From the NCBI GenBank assembly GCA_964497615.1, contig CAZCEC010000016.1:1-64000 (forward strand): 64,000 nucleotides of DNA, read 5' to 3'. The translations under genes and the position numbers were made by a program. Below are positions 25,897 through 34,306 of the stretch, in pieces. Source of the stretch: CAZCEC01 sp964497615. Its GTDB lineage: Bacteria; Chloroflexota; Anaerolineae; Anaerolineales; UBA6663. The notes beneath the pieces were generated by a model. The model was not told the DNA's origin. It searched no databases and saw nothing but the letters and a program-made list of their open reading frames with translations. Within the stretch, counting starts at the first letter, position 1. Each line of letters begins with the position of its first letter.

Positions 25897-27012
25897 TTAC
25901 TTCCACTCGTGCTTGATACGCCGCAGCAACGCCGTGGCGGCCAGGTAAAGCTGTCGAGCGCGCTTCAGCGTCACGCCACGGCCCTCAACCGGGACGCTGA
26001 CCGTCGCATCAACCATGCGCATCAGTGAATGTGTCTCCATATAAGCGTGGGCTTGCCTGTCGCGGGGCCAGCGCCGGAGCGGCGCTGTTTGGCGCCTGCC
26101 GTTCTCGGCGATATGGTTCAAAATGTGGCTGGCACGTGCGGCGTAGGTGTGCTCGCGCAACACCACCTGGCATCCCGCCGCGGCGATGGCCACACGCTCG
26201 GTGGGGTGGCTCAAATAGTAGTCGATCTTCTGGAGCAGATCATCGCTGTTCGCAAACGTGATGAAGTGGCGTCCCTCAACCAGGCCGGGCAACTGGTTCT
26301 GCCCGTTGCGCGCCGAGGCCTCGGTGATCAACAGCGCGCCCGCGGCCATGACCTCAAAGAATCGCATGGTCAGGATGTCGTTGACGCTCATGTTGAAGCC
26401 GATCTTGGACTGGCTATAGACGCGGGCCATGTCCTTAAGGTACACCGGCCGGTCCCGGTCGTTCATCCGGTAGCGCGCGCCGAGTAACTTGAGCACTCGC
26501 GACCGCTCGGGATAGGCAATCGGATTGTCTTGACCGACGAATCCGACGTCGAACACGCGCTCGAGATGTTGGTCGCCGTGTATCTCAAGATCGCAGGCCA
26601 GCGGCAGCCAGCCCACGGGTTCGCCTGCGCGCCACTCTCGAAAAAGGTCCACTGCGCCCACATGCGCGACGAAGACATAATCGAAGAGTTGGGCCAGTCG
26701 CAGCCGAAACGTGTTCCGTTGGGTGGTGACGAACGGCGGCATGGCATCAATCAGATAGGCGGCGGTGGGGCACCGTAGCTTCTCCAGCCCGGTCGGCGCA
26801 TAGAAGGCGTTGCCACTGTCAATGTACAGAAACAAATCGGGCGGCGTGGGCAGGCTGTCCGCTAATTGTGCGACGTCTACGGTCGGTGAAAACCCTGGCC
26901 GCGCCGCCCATGGAGTGCCCACGAATGTCACGTCATGGTTCTGGCGCAGGCACCGCTCGAAGTAAATGCCGGTGGTGCCGGGGTAGTAGCCGTAACCGAG
27001 GAGGATGTGCAT
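25897..27012 (-). CDS. CgeB-like glycosyltransferase
   Basis: The product is 371 residues from the ATG at 27012; the open frame extends upstream but without conserved sequence. It starts MHILLGYGYYPGTTGIYFER and has the CgeB/DUF3880 features of a GT-B protein: VFDVGFVGQDNPIAYPERSR, MARVYSQSKIGFNMSVND and MRFFEVMAAGALLITE, followed by YYLSHPTERVAIAAAG. The family is named for the Bacillus spore-maturation protein CgeB. It is a paralogue of the next gene upstream, 34 bp away. Confidence 0.82.
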   Translation of the reverse strand: MHILLGYGYYPGTTGIYFERCLRQNHDVTFVGTPWAARPGFSPTVDVAQLADSLPTPPDLFLYIDSGNAFYAPTGLEKLRCPTAAYLIDAMPPFVTTQRNTFRLRLAQLFDYVFVAHVGAVDLFREWRAGEPVGWLPLACDLEIHGDQHLERVFDVGFVGQDNPIAYPERSRVLKLLGARYRMNDRDRPVYLKDMARVYSQSKIGFNMSVNDILTMRFFEVMAAGALLITEASARNGQNQLPGLVEGRHFITFANSDDLLQKIDYYLSHPTERVAIAAAGCQVVLREHTYAARASHILNHIAENGRRQTAPLRRWPRDRQAHAYMETHSLMRMVDATVSVPVEGRGVTLKRARQLYLAATALLRRIKHEWK

Positions 27013-27046
27013 GCCGATGGCGAGGCGGATTAGGCAACGGCCGCCG

Positions 27047-28117
27047 CTAGGCCCGCAATACCCGCAACAAGCAAGGCAGAATCTCCCACGCGCGCCGCAG
27101 CGGGTTGCGGCTCGCCGCGCGCGCCCCCGCCGTGACCGCCTCCAGCATGTGCAGGCGAGTGTAGATGCGGCGGCGGGCGCGCCAACGTTCACGGGCCTCG
27201 GCTGAACGCATCGGCGCCAGCCGCTGAAAGCCGGGCGCGGTGACGGCCGCCACGACCTGTTGGGCGCGCCTCGCATACGTGTGGTCGGCCTGGGTGCGCC
27301 GGTAGCCAGCCTCCGCCAGGCGGGCGCGTTCGTCGTCGTGCGCCAGGTAGTAGTCTATCTGGTCAAGCATTTCGGCTTCATCGCTATAGGTGACGATCTC
27401 CTTGCCAATATCAAACAGCTCGCTCAGCCCGTTGGCGATGAGGTCGGTGATCACCAGGGCGCCACACGCGCTGCCCTCAAAGACGCGCATGTTGACATCG
27501 CCGGCCAGGCTGAGGTTGAAGACGAGGCGCGACTGGCTGTAGACCTCGGCAATCGTGTCTGGCGGGTAGAACTGCCAGAAGTCATTGGTCCGGAAGCGGC
27601 TGGCCAGCAGGCGCAGCCGCCGTGCGCGTTCCGTGCCGCGGTGCGCCCGGCTGATGTTGCCCACGAAACCCACATCGTAGCGCGGCGGCAGGTCCAGCCG
27701 CCGATGGATGTCTGGGGCGGCGGCCAGCGGCAGCCAGTATACCTGCTGGTGTTCAACCGCCTGTTGATAGCCGGCAACCACATCCTTCTGCGCGCAGAAC
27801 ACGGCATCGAAGAAGCGCGCCGCCGTGGGCCGCCAACTGCCTACGTGGGTGTCGATCAGGTATCCAACCGTCGGCAGCGGCAGATCTTCGATGCCAGCCG
27901 GGAAGTACGGCCCGCCGCTGTCCACCCACCAGAACTGGTCAACGGCTGGCGTCAGGTCCGCTAACAGGGCAGGGAGGTGGTCGGCGTGGCCGTAACCCGC
28001 GCGGTCGGCGGCTGGCAGACCCACATAGCTCACCGCATGGCCCAGCGTCCGCAGCGCCCGTTCCAGGTGAAAGCCGGTGGTGGCGGCAAAGTAACTATAG
28101 CCCAGCGCGATGTGCAT
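27047..28117 (-). CDS. CgeB-like glycosyltransferase
   Basis: The product is 356 residues starting MHIALGYSYFAATTGFHLER. It shares the order of motifs with its downstream neighbour: RYDVGFVGNISRAHRGTERA, IAEVYSQSRLVFNLSLAGDV, MRVFEGSACGALVITDL and YYLAHDDERARLAEAG. Both have a GT-B donor half with the conserved phenylalanine-glutamate around the acidic residue. The gene begins three bases after the small ORF stop. The sugar donor is unknown. Confidence 0.82.
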   Translation of the reverse strand: MHIALGYSYFAATTGFHLERALRTLGHAVSYVGLPAADRAGYGHADHLPALLADLTPAVDQFWWVDSGGPYFPAGIEDLPLPTVGYLIDTHVGSWRPTAARFFDAVFCAQKDVVAGYQQAVEHQQVYWLPLAAAPDIHRRLDLPPRYDVGFVGNISRAHRGTERARRLRLLASRFRTNDFWQFYPPDTIAEVYSQSRLVFNLSLAGDVNMRVFEGSACGALVITDLIANGLSELFDIGKEIVTYSDEAEMLDQIDYYLAHDDERARLAEAGYRRTQADHTYARRAQQVVAAVTAPGFQRLAPMRSAEARERWRARRRIYTRLHMLEAVTAGARAASRNPLRRAWEILPCLLRVLRA

Positions 28118-28120
28118 CGG

Positions 28121-28228
28121 CTAGCGGGTGCGCTGCACGATCATCAGGCCGTTCCACAGCGTGGGGTGGCGGTTGTTGCGCGTTTGCTGATCGACTAGCA
28201 GGCTGCGGATTGGCCTGGCAAAGTTCAT
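28121..28228 (-). CDS. Small hypothetical protein (35 aa), possible remnant
   Basis: ATG at 28228 is preceded by an AGGA site at a good distance, and the stop lies three bases before the next gene. The product starts MNFARPIRSLLVDQQTRNN and ends RTR; it is basic, without a signal or membrane segment. The frame is the same as that of the flippase, whose TAG is only five codons upstream, so read-through would extend the flippase by this peptide. It may be a true small gene or the conserved tail of a lost gene. No known family is recognised. Confidence 0.45.
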   Translation of the reverse strand: MNFARPIRSLLVDQQTRNNRHPTLWNGLMIVQRTR

Positions 28229-28240
28229 GACCGATCCTGC

Positions 28241-29707
28241 CTACGCCTGCCTGTTGGCCCACACGGCGCTCAGGCGGTGGCGCACCTCCCGCCATCCAAC
28301 TGCCACTTGTTCTGGTGTGACGATGCCGACGGCGAACACGGTGGCCGCCAGCACGCCCAGGCCAGCCAGCTTGATCAGCCAGTGGCTGGCGGTGGGCCAC
28401 AGCAAGAAGACGGCGACCTCGCTGAGGTAGACCAGGCCCAAAATCACCAAGCGCCCCGCGCGGTATGGAATGGGCAAGGCGCGCTGGCCCATCGTGTACG
28501 CCAGACCAATCAACAGCCCACCGGCCGCCACCGTGGCCCACACGGCCCCCCACGCGCCCCACAGCGGATCCCACCACAGGTTCAGGACGATGTTGGCGGC
28601 CCCCGCCGCGAAATACGCCACGCTGATCCAGTGTGTCCGCTTGCGCACATACAGCCCGACGAAGAAGAGCTGCGTCAACAGGCCCAGCGGGCCGGTATAG
28701 ATCATTAGCACCAGCGCCATGGGCGCCGCCGGAACGTATGCGCTGCGCGTGACGACGCTGAGGATTTCGGGGGCAAACACGCCCACGGCCAGCGCCGTCA
28801 TCATCGCCAGGGTCGCCAGGTATTCTAGCATGCGGGCAAGTTGCTGCCGCGCCTCCGGGCGGGGCGCCATCTCCAGCGCCATCGGCCACCAGGCGTACCA
28901 GATGGCGCTCAACAGCACCAGGAGCATGCTGGCCAGCTTATTGGCGATGGAGTAAAGGCCCAGATCCGTCTGGGAGACGAACTGGGTCAGCAGCAGCCGG
29001 TCGATCCCGGCAAAGATGAGAAAGCTGTAGGCGCCGGGCAGCAGGCTGAGGGCGGTTCGCAGCAAGGGGCCGGCCAGCGCCAGCGAGAAGCGGCCGCGAA
29101 GCATGGGGGCCGCCAGCGCCAGCCCCAGCACGGCCGCGGCGGCGCTGCCAATGACGTTGGCGGTGATGACGCCGGTGGCCTTAAGTCCCAAGACCAGGGT
29201 CAGCACCACGTTGCTGGTGGCCGTGGCCACTAACAGCCCGCCCGCCAGGATGTTGGCGCGGCGCACCTGCAAGCTCAGCCGCAGGGTGGCCAGGATGAGC
29301 CCATGGAGCGGTGTGGTCACGGCCCCAATCGCGACTGCAATCAGCATGAAGCGCCGCCCAGGGTCATCATACAAGTATTCGGCCAGGGGCCTGGACGCGG
29401 CGGCCAAGGCCACAAATGCCAGCCCGCCCAGGCCAGCGACGATCCACACCGCCGTCGTCAGCAGATCACTCCGCCGGGCTTGATCGCCCTCAAAGAAGTG
29501 CGCGTTCAACGCCTGGTCCATGGCGAACAGCGCCAGGGTGTTGACGAAGGCCGATACCGTCGTCGCGGCCTCGACGACGCCGTAGTCGGCGGGCGAGAGG
29601 ACTCGGGTATAGAGCGGTGTGAGGAGAATGGTGAGGACTGGCCCGGCCAGCGTCACCAGGCTGTAGCCGGCGCTCAGCCGGACGAGGCGGGGGAGGATTG
29701 TTCGCAT
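28241..29707 (-). CDS. Wzx-type polysaccharide flippase (MATE-like)
   Basis: The product is 488 residues starting MRTILPRLVRLSAGYSLVTL at the ATG at 29707; the open frame continues upstream without conserved sequence. It has about 12-14 membrane segments with typical flippase features, such as TPLYTRVLSPADYGVVEAAT near the N terminus and SFLIFAGIDRLLLTQF in the middle. It would move a lipid-linked repeat unit across the cytoplasmic membrane for the TPR-ligase of this operon. It follows the SDR gene by 46 bp. Confidence 0.87.
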   Translation of the reverse strand: MRTILPRLVRLSAGYSLVTLAGPVLTILLTPLYTRVLSPADYGVVEAATTVSAFVNTLALFAMDQALNAHFFEGDQARRSDLLTTAVWIVAGLGGLAFVALAAASRPLAEYLYDDPGRRFMLIAVAIGAVTTPLHGLILATLRLSLQVRRANILAGGLLVATATSNVVLTLVLGLKATGVITANVIGSAAAAVLGLALAAPMLRGRFSLALAGPLLRTALSLLPGAYSFLIFAGIDRLLLTQFVSQTDLGLYSIANKLASMLLVLLSAIWYAWWPMALEMAPRPEARQQLARMLEYLATLAMMTALAVGVFAPEILSVVTRSAYVPAAPMALVLMIYTGPLGLLTQLFFVGLYVRKRTHWISVAYFAAGAANIVLNLWWDPLWGAWGAVWATVAAGGLLIGLAYTMGQRALPIPYRAGRLVILGLVYLSEVAVFLLWPTASHWLIKLAGLGVLAATVFAVGIVTPEQVAVGWREVRHRLSAVWANRQA

Positions 29708-29753
29708 AGGCGCCGAAATTGGCGCGGCAGGCCAACTTGGCTGGGAATTATAC

Positions 29754-30755
29754 TCAGGTTGCCCAGTACTCGGCGCGGTTTGCCCGGTAATAGGCCAGGG
29801 TGCGCGCCAGCCCCTCGCGCAGGGGCACCCGCGGCCGCCAGCCAACGGCCGTGTGCAGCTTGGCGTAGCTGCCATAGTAATCGCCAATGTCGATGCTCTG
29901 CTGCTCGGGTGGGAAGGGCACCAGACGCCAGCGGCCGCCTCCATTGAGCGCCACCAGCTGGTCCGCCAGGTCGCGCAGGCTCACCACCTCGTCCCCACCG
30001 AGATTGTAGATTTCGCCCACGGTCGCCTCGCTGCCCGCCACCACCAGCAGCGCCTCCACCGCGTCATCCACATAGGTGAAGTCGCGCTTCTGCTGGCCAT
30101 CCCCATAGACTAGAATTTCGTCCCCTTCGATGAGCCGCCGCAGCCAGATGCCCAGAAACGTTTGCCGCGCGTCCACCACTCGCATTCGCGGGCCGTAGGT
30201 GTTGGTCAACCGCAAGGAGGTGGCCCGCAGCCCATACACCCGCTGGTAGACGACGTGATACCACTCGCCCGCCACCTTGTTCACCCCGTTCACGTCCACC
30301 GGGTCCACCGGGTGCCGCTCATCCACCGGCAGATAGCGCGGCCGCCCATACACCTGGCGGGTGCCCGAGTAGACCAGGCGCGTGCCCGGATTGTGCTTGC
30401 GGCACGCTTCCAGAATGGAAAGCTGGCTGCGGCAGTTGATCTCTAGATCAGTGTATGGGTCCTGCATGGAGTCCAGATGGCTGACCTGGCCGGCCAGGTT
30501 GAAGATGAAGGCCTGCCCGCGCACCAGATAGTTCATGCTGTGCTCGTCGCGCACATCGGCGATGTTGACCCGCACCCGGTCGGCGTAGCCGTCCAGATTG
30601 AAAAGCTTGCCCCCATACTCCCGAATGAGCGAATCCACCACCGTGACGCGTGCCCCCAGGTCGGCCAGGCGGCGCGCCAGGCTGCTGCCAATGAAGCCCA
30701 GGCCGCCCGTGATCAGCACGGTCTGGCCCGCGAAAACGCTGGTTTTGTCGGTCAA
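29754..30755 (-). CDS. Extended SDR, NAD-dependent epimerase/dehydratase with altered active site
   Basis: The product is 333 residues from a TTG start; ATG and GTG codons just upstream are out of frame. The NAD-binding motif GGLGFIG is intact (17-23). The substrate side has SGTRQVYGRPRYLPVDERHP, as in nucleotide-sugar epimerases. The usual catalytic Y-x3-K reads N156-G-V-N-K160: the Tyr is replaced by Asn while the Lys is kept. It may therefore be an altered epimerase, a binding protein or an enzyme with another general acid. It heads the - strand glycan operon. Confidence 0.85.
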   Translation of the reverse strand: MTDKTSVFAGQTVLITGGLGFIGSSLARRLADLGARVTVVDSLIREYGGKLFNLDGYADRVRVNIADVRDEHSMNYLVRGQAFIFNLAGQVSHLDSMQDPYTDLEINCRSQLSILEACRKHNPGTRLVYSGTRQVYGRPRYLPVDERHPVDPVDVNGVNKVAGEWYHVVYQRVYGLRATSLRLTNTYGPRMRVVDARQTFLGIWLRRLIEGDEILVYGDGQQKRDFTYVDDAVEALLVVAGSEATVGEIYNLGGDEVVSLRDLADQLVALNGGGRWRLVPFPPEQQSIDIGDYYGSYAKLHTAVGWRPRVPLREGLARTLAYYRANRAEYWAT

Positions 30756-30795
30756 CTCACCATAACCCCTTTGATTAATGCCGTATGAGTACTAC

Positions 30796-30825
30796 TTGAC
30801 TTGACTTTCTCACCCATTGTATAGT
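30796..30825 (+). promoter_or_regulatory. Promoter for the ABC operon leader
   Basis: TTGACT (30796-30801) and TATAGT (30820-30825) are 18 bases apart; each box matches the consensus at five of six positions. A weaker - strand -10 box, TACAAT (30816-30821), overlaps it and could serve the divergent SDR gene. Confidence 0.6.
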
Positions 30826-30900
30826 GATTTCCGGCTATTGACCGGGACATGTGGGGGCCCAGTTGACCGCCGGACACACCGTTGTGCGTGATTTACTCGG

Positions 30901-30938
30901 AGCACGCAGTGTCGCGCCATTGACGCTGAGTGCTTTTT
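30901..30938 (+). terminator. Intrinsic terminator in the leader of the ABC operon (putative attenuator)
   Basis: AGCAC-g-CAGTGTC pairs with GACGCTG-a-GTGCT (12 pairs, one G-A mismatch and one G-T pair) around an eight-base loop, followed by a run of five T. The hairpin lies between the promoter and the ATG at 31005. The upstream TGCGTG (30885-30890) can pair with CACGCA (30903-30908), which is inside the terminator 5' arm, so an alternative antiterminator is possible. Confidence 0.65.
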
Positions 30939-31004
30939 GTTCGCCTGAATGCAACGCGGTGGGACGGGCTGCCCAGGCTGCGGGATATCGAACGAGGCCG
31001 CTGG

Positions 31005-31967
31005 ATGATCCAAGTTGAAGGGCTAACCAAACGATACGGCGAACGGACAGCCGTGGACAATCTCACCTTCCATGCCGGCAAGGGCGAGATTGTGGGCTTT
31101 CTGGGGCCAAACGGCGCTGGTAAGACCACCACCATGCGCATCCTCACTGGTTTCATGCCGCCCTCCGAAGGCAAGGCTAGCGTCGCCGGGTTCGACCTGC
31201 TTACTCAGTCCATCGAAGTCCGCAAGCGGGTGGGCTACCTGCCCGAAAACGTGCCGCTCTACCCGGAAATGAGCGTGGTGCAGTACCTGGACTTCATGGC
31301 TGAACTGCGCCAGATCCCGGACCGCAACGACCGGGTGGACGAGGTGATGGAACTGGTCCACATCGCCGACCGGGCCGAGTCCTATATCGGCAACCTGTCT
31401 AAGGGTCTGCGCCAGCGCGTGGGCCTGGCACAGGCCTTGCTCCACAAGCCGGATGTGCTGATCCTGGACGAGCCGATGGAAGGTCTGGACCCACAGCAGC
31501 AGATCGAGGTCAAGCGCCTGATCCGCGAGGTGGGGCAGGCGCATACGGTCATGCTGTCCACACACATCCTGGCCCACGCACAGGAATTGTGCGACCGGGT
31601 CATTATCATCAACGACGGCGCCATTGTGGCCGAGGACACGCCCGACCGGCTGAGCGCCCAGATCGCGGGCGGCGGCCGGCTGCACGTGGTGGTGGAGGGC
31701 GACGGCGACGGCTTGCTGGCCGAACTGCGGAAGCTGCCCGGCCTGACCCAGGTCGAGGCGGTGACCGACGGACACTATGAGATCGAAACGGCGCCGGGCC
31801 AGGACCCGCGGCCCGCGATTGCGGCGGCGGTGGTGGGCGGCGGCTGGAAGCTGCTGGAACTGCGCCGCGACCGGATGAGCCTGGAAGAAATCTTCATCCA
31901 GCTTACGCGGGAAGAAGCCGAGGCCATGGCCATCGAGCCGGACGCTGCTGAAGAGGCCGAGGCCTAA
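31005..31967 (+). CDS. ABC transporter ATP-binding protein (GldA-like)
   Basis: The product is 320 residues from the ATG at 31005, since the open frame before it is not conserved and lacks a clear ribosome-binding site. Walker A is GPNGAGKTT (34-42), the signature is LSKGLRQRVG (131-140) and Walker B is VLILDEP (151-157). The C-terminal part (about 230-310) is an additional domain as in drug and ABC-2 type exporters. It would energise the ABC-2 permease encoded next. It resembles the GldA subunit of the gliding-associated transporter family. Confidence 0.9.
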   Translation: MIQVEGLTKRYGERTAVDNLTFHAGKGEIVGFLGPNGAGKTTTMRILTGFMPPSEGKASVAGFDLLTQSIEVRKRVGYLPENVPLYPEMSVVQYLDFMAELRQIPDRNDRVDEVMELVHIADRAESYIGNLSKGLRQRVGLAQALLHKPDVLILDEPMEGLDPQQQIEVKRLIREVGQAHTVMLSTHILAHAQELCDRVIIINDGAIVAEDTPDRLSAQIAGGGRLHVVVEGDGDGLLAELRKLPGLTQVEAVTDGHYEIETAPGQDPRPAIAAAVVGGGWKLLELRRDRMSLEEIFIQLTREEAEAMAIEPDAAEEAEA

Positions 31968-31991
31968 GCCGGCGCCCGCGCCGAGGAACGC

Positions 31992-32723
31992 ATGCGAAAC
32001 GTCTGGACCGTTGCGAAACGCGAATTCAATATGTACTTTGCCTCGCCCGTGGCGTATGCGGTGGCCTTCGGGCTGCTGCTGATCCTGGGCCTGTTCTTCT
32101 ACGCCGATTTCGGCCAATCGGTCGTCTTCGGCCAGCCGCCCGATGCCACGCGCAGTATCCAGCTTTTCGTCACGCTGCTGCTATTTTTCACCCCCGCCAT
32201 CACCATGCGCCTGCTGGCCGAGGAGCAGCGCACCGGCACCATCGAGCTGCTGCTCACGGCGCCATTGCGTGAGTGGGAGCTGGTGACCGGCAAGTGGCTG
32301 GCCGCCTACGGCTTTGTGTCGCTGATCGTCCTGATCACCACCGTCTACGCCTTTATCCTCAACCGCTTTATGACGCCGGGGCTGGACGTGGGCACCCTGG
32401 CGGCGGCCTACGTGGGCCTGTTCCTGATCGTGGGCAGCATGCTGGCGGTGGGCGTGTTCGTGTCCAGCCTGTTCAGCAATCAGATCGCCGCGTTCTTCGG
32501 CATCATGGCCCTGCTGCTGCTGCTATGGGTCATCAGCTACCCGGTGCAGAGCGACACGGGCGCGGTGGCCGAATTCATCAAGCATCTGGATTTCTCCAAT
32601 CACTTCTATAACAACTTCGTCCGCGGCGTGGTGGACCTGAGCGACGTGGTGTACTTCGTCACCGTCATCGTCCTGTTCTTGTTCCTGGCAGCGCGGGTGG
32701 TCGAGTCGCGGAGGTGGCGTTAG
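31992..32723 (+). CDS. ABC-2 type permease (GldF-like)
   Basis: The product is 243 residues with about six membrane segments. It begins MRNVWTVAKREFNMYFASPV, a typical start for ABC-2 permeases, and contains LLAEEQRTGTIELLLTAPLR, the coupling-helix region that contacts the ATPase. The GldG-like gene starts three bases after its stop, so the two are probably one complex. In Bacteroidetes GldA, GldF and GldG are linked to gliding, but the family is widespread and the exported substrate here is unknown. Confidence 0.88.
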   Translation: MRNVWTVAKREFNMYFASPVAYAVAFGLLLILGLFFYADFGQSVVFGQPPDATRSIQLFVTLLLFFTPAITMRLLAEEQRTGTIELLLTAPLREWELVTGKWLAAYGFVSLIVLITTVYAFILNRFMTPGLDVGTLAAAYVGLFLIVGSMLAVGVFVSSLFSNQIAAFFGIMALLLLLWVISYPVQSDTGAVAEFIKHLDFSNHFYNNFVRGVVDLSDVVYFVTVIVLFLFLAARVVESRRWR

Positions 32724-32725
32724 CC

Positions 32726-34291
32726 ATGCAGACTTCGCTGAAACCCTACGCGCCGGTGGCGCTGGTGCTGGGTCTGGCCGGGCTGGTGTTCGCGGCCGGC
32801 GCCTGGCTGCTCCAGCGGCAGTTCTCGGTGGTGGTGCAGGTGAGCCTGGCGGTGGGGCTGCTGGGTCTGGCCCTGGCCATGCTCTTCAACCCCAGCGCGC
32901 TCCAGGTGTGGCTGGGCGGCCGGCAGGCGCGCTACGGCGGCAACGTCCTGATCATGGTGCTGGCCCTGCTGATCATCGTCATCGCCGTGAACTACCTGGC
33001 GGTGCGCAACCCTCAGCGCTGGGACTGGAGCGAGGACCAGCTCAACACCCTGGCGCCTGAGTCGATTGAGATCATCCGGCAGATGACAACGCCGGTGCAG
33101 GCGGTAGCCTTCTACTCCACCCGCTTCATCAACGCCCAGGACACGGCCCGCGGCCTGCTGGAGCAGTACCGGATCGAATCCAACGGCCTGTTCACCTACG
33201 AGTTTCACGACCCAGAGGGCGAGCCGGTGCTGGCGCGCGAGTACAACATCACGCGCGACGGCACCATCATCTTGGTGCAGGGCGACCTGCGCGAGGAGAT
33301 CAGCTTTGCCAGCGAGGAACAGATCAGCGGCGCCCTAGTGCGCCTCGCCAGCCCGACGTCGCGCGTGTTGTATTTCCTCGTCGGTCACGGCGAGCACGCC
33401 ACCGACGTCACTGACGAGACGGGCCTGTCGAGCGTGGCCGACTTGCTGGAGCGGCAGAACTATGTCCTCCTGCCCCTGGACCTGACCATTACCACCACCG
33501 TGCCGGCCGACGCCCGCGCCATCGTGATCGCCGGGCCCCTGGTGCCTGTCACGCAGCCGGAGGTGGAGGCCATCAAGGGATACCTGGAGGCGGGCGGCGC
33601 CCTGATCGCCCTGATGGATCCCAAGATCCAAACGCAGACGGCCCTGGACGCGGCCGAGCCCCTGGCCGACTATCTGGCGGGCAGTTGGGGCGTGACCCTG
33701 GCGAATGACGTGATCGTGGACTATTTCAACAGCGTCACCAACCAGCCGCTGTTCCCCACCGACGCCAGCTACGGCACCAGCGTCATCACCAGCCGCTTGC
33801 AGGGCATCAAGACGGTCTTCCCGGTGGCGCGCAGCGTGCTGATCCCGGGGGAGGGCGGCACCATCCCGAACCTGAGCTACACCGCCTTGGTCACGGCGCA
33901 CAGCGAGGCCTGGGGCGAGACCAACTTCGACAGCCTCAACACTCAGCCCCAGCCAGAGGCCGATGACACGCAGCCGCCGGTCAACCTGGGCGTGGCCGTG
34001 GAGAACACGGTGACCAAGGCGCGGGTGGTGGTCTTTGGCGACGCGGACTTTGCCTCCAACGCCTTTGCCGACCAGGGCGCGAACGCCAACCTGCTCGCCA
34101 ACAGCGTCAACTGGGCGACCGTGGAAGAGAGCCTCATTAACCTGACGCCGAAGATCCCCACGACCCGCACCCTGTCGTTGACCAACCAGTTGACGGGCAA
34201 CCTGATCTTCTTGCTGACGGTGGTGGTGATGCCGCTGCTGGTCCTGATCTATGGCGGCGTGGTCTGGTTCCAGCGCCGCCGGCATATCTAG
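32726..34291 (+). CDS. GldG-family ABC transporter auxiliary protein
   Basis: The product is 521 residues from the ATG at 32726, preceded by GGAGG; a GTG four codons upstream is also open. Two N-terminal membrane helices and one C-terminal helix flank a large extracytoplasmic region (about 85-490). That region carries features of the ABC-type uncharacterised-transport domain, including FYSTRFINAQDTARGLLEQY and LYFLVGHGEHATD. It probably works with the permease as a periplasmic or extracellular accessory. The role is unknown. Confidence 0.83.
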   Translation: MQTSLKPYAPVALVLGLAGLVFAAGAWLLQRQFSVVVQVSLAVGLLGLALAMLFNPSALQVWLGGRQARYGGNVLIMVLALLIIVIAVNYLAVRNPQRWDWSEDQLNTLAPESIEIIRQMTTPVQAVAFYSTRFINAQDTARGLLEQYRIESNGLFTYEFHDPEGEPVLAREYNITRDGTIILVQGDLREEISFASEEQISGALVRLASPTSRVLYFLVGHGEHATDVTDETGLSSVADLLERQNYVLLPLDLTITTTVPADARAIVIAGPLVPVTQPEVEAIKGYLEAGGALIALMDPKIQTQTALDAAEPLADYLAGSWGVTLANDVIVDYFNSVTNQPLFPTDASYGTSVITSRLQGIKTVFPVARSVLIPGEGGTIPNLSYTALVTAHSEAWGETNFDSLNTQPQPEADDTQPPVNLGVAVENTVTKARVVVFGDADFASNAFADQGANANLLANSVNWATVEESLINLTPKIPTTRTLSLTNQLTGNLIFLLTVVVMPLLVLIYGGVVWFQRRRHI

Positions 34292-34306
34292 CCCGAGGCC
34301 AGCCGC

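Noticed and set aside
28095..28889. Alternative - strand frame across the flippase 3' end
   Set aside because: It overlaps the flippase and small ORF in another frame and is rich in Gly, Ala and Arg with no motif.
30831..30938. Known riboswitch class for the ABC leader
   Set aside because: I could not match the sequence to a class such as guanidine, fluoride or cyclic di-GMP, so only an unassigned attenuator-like element is claimed.
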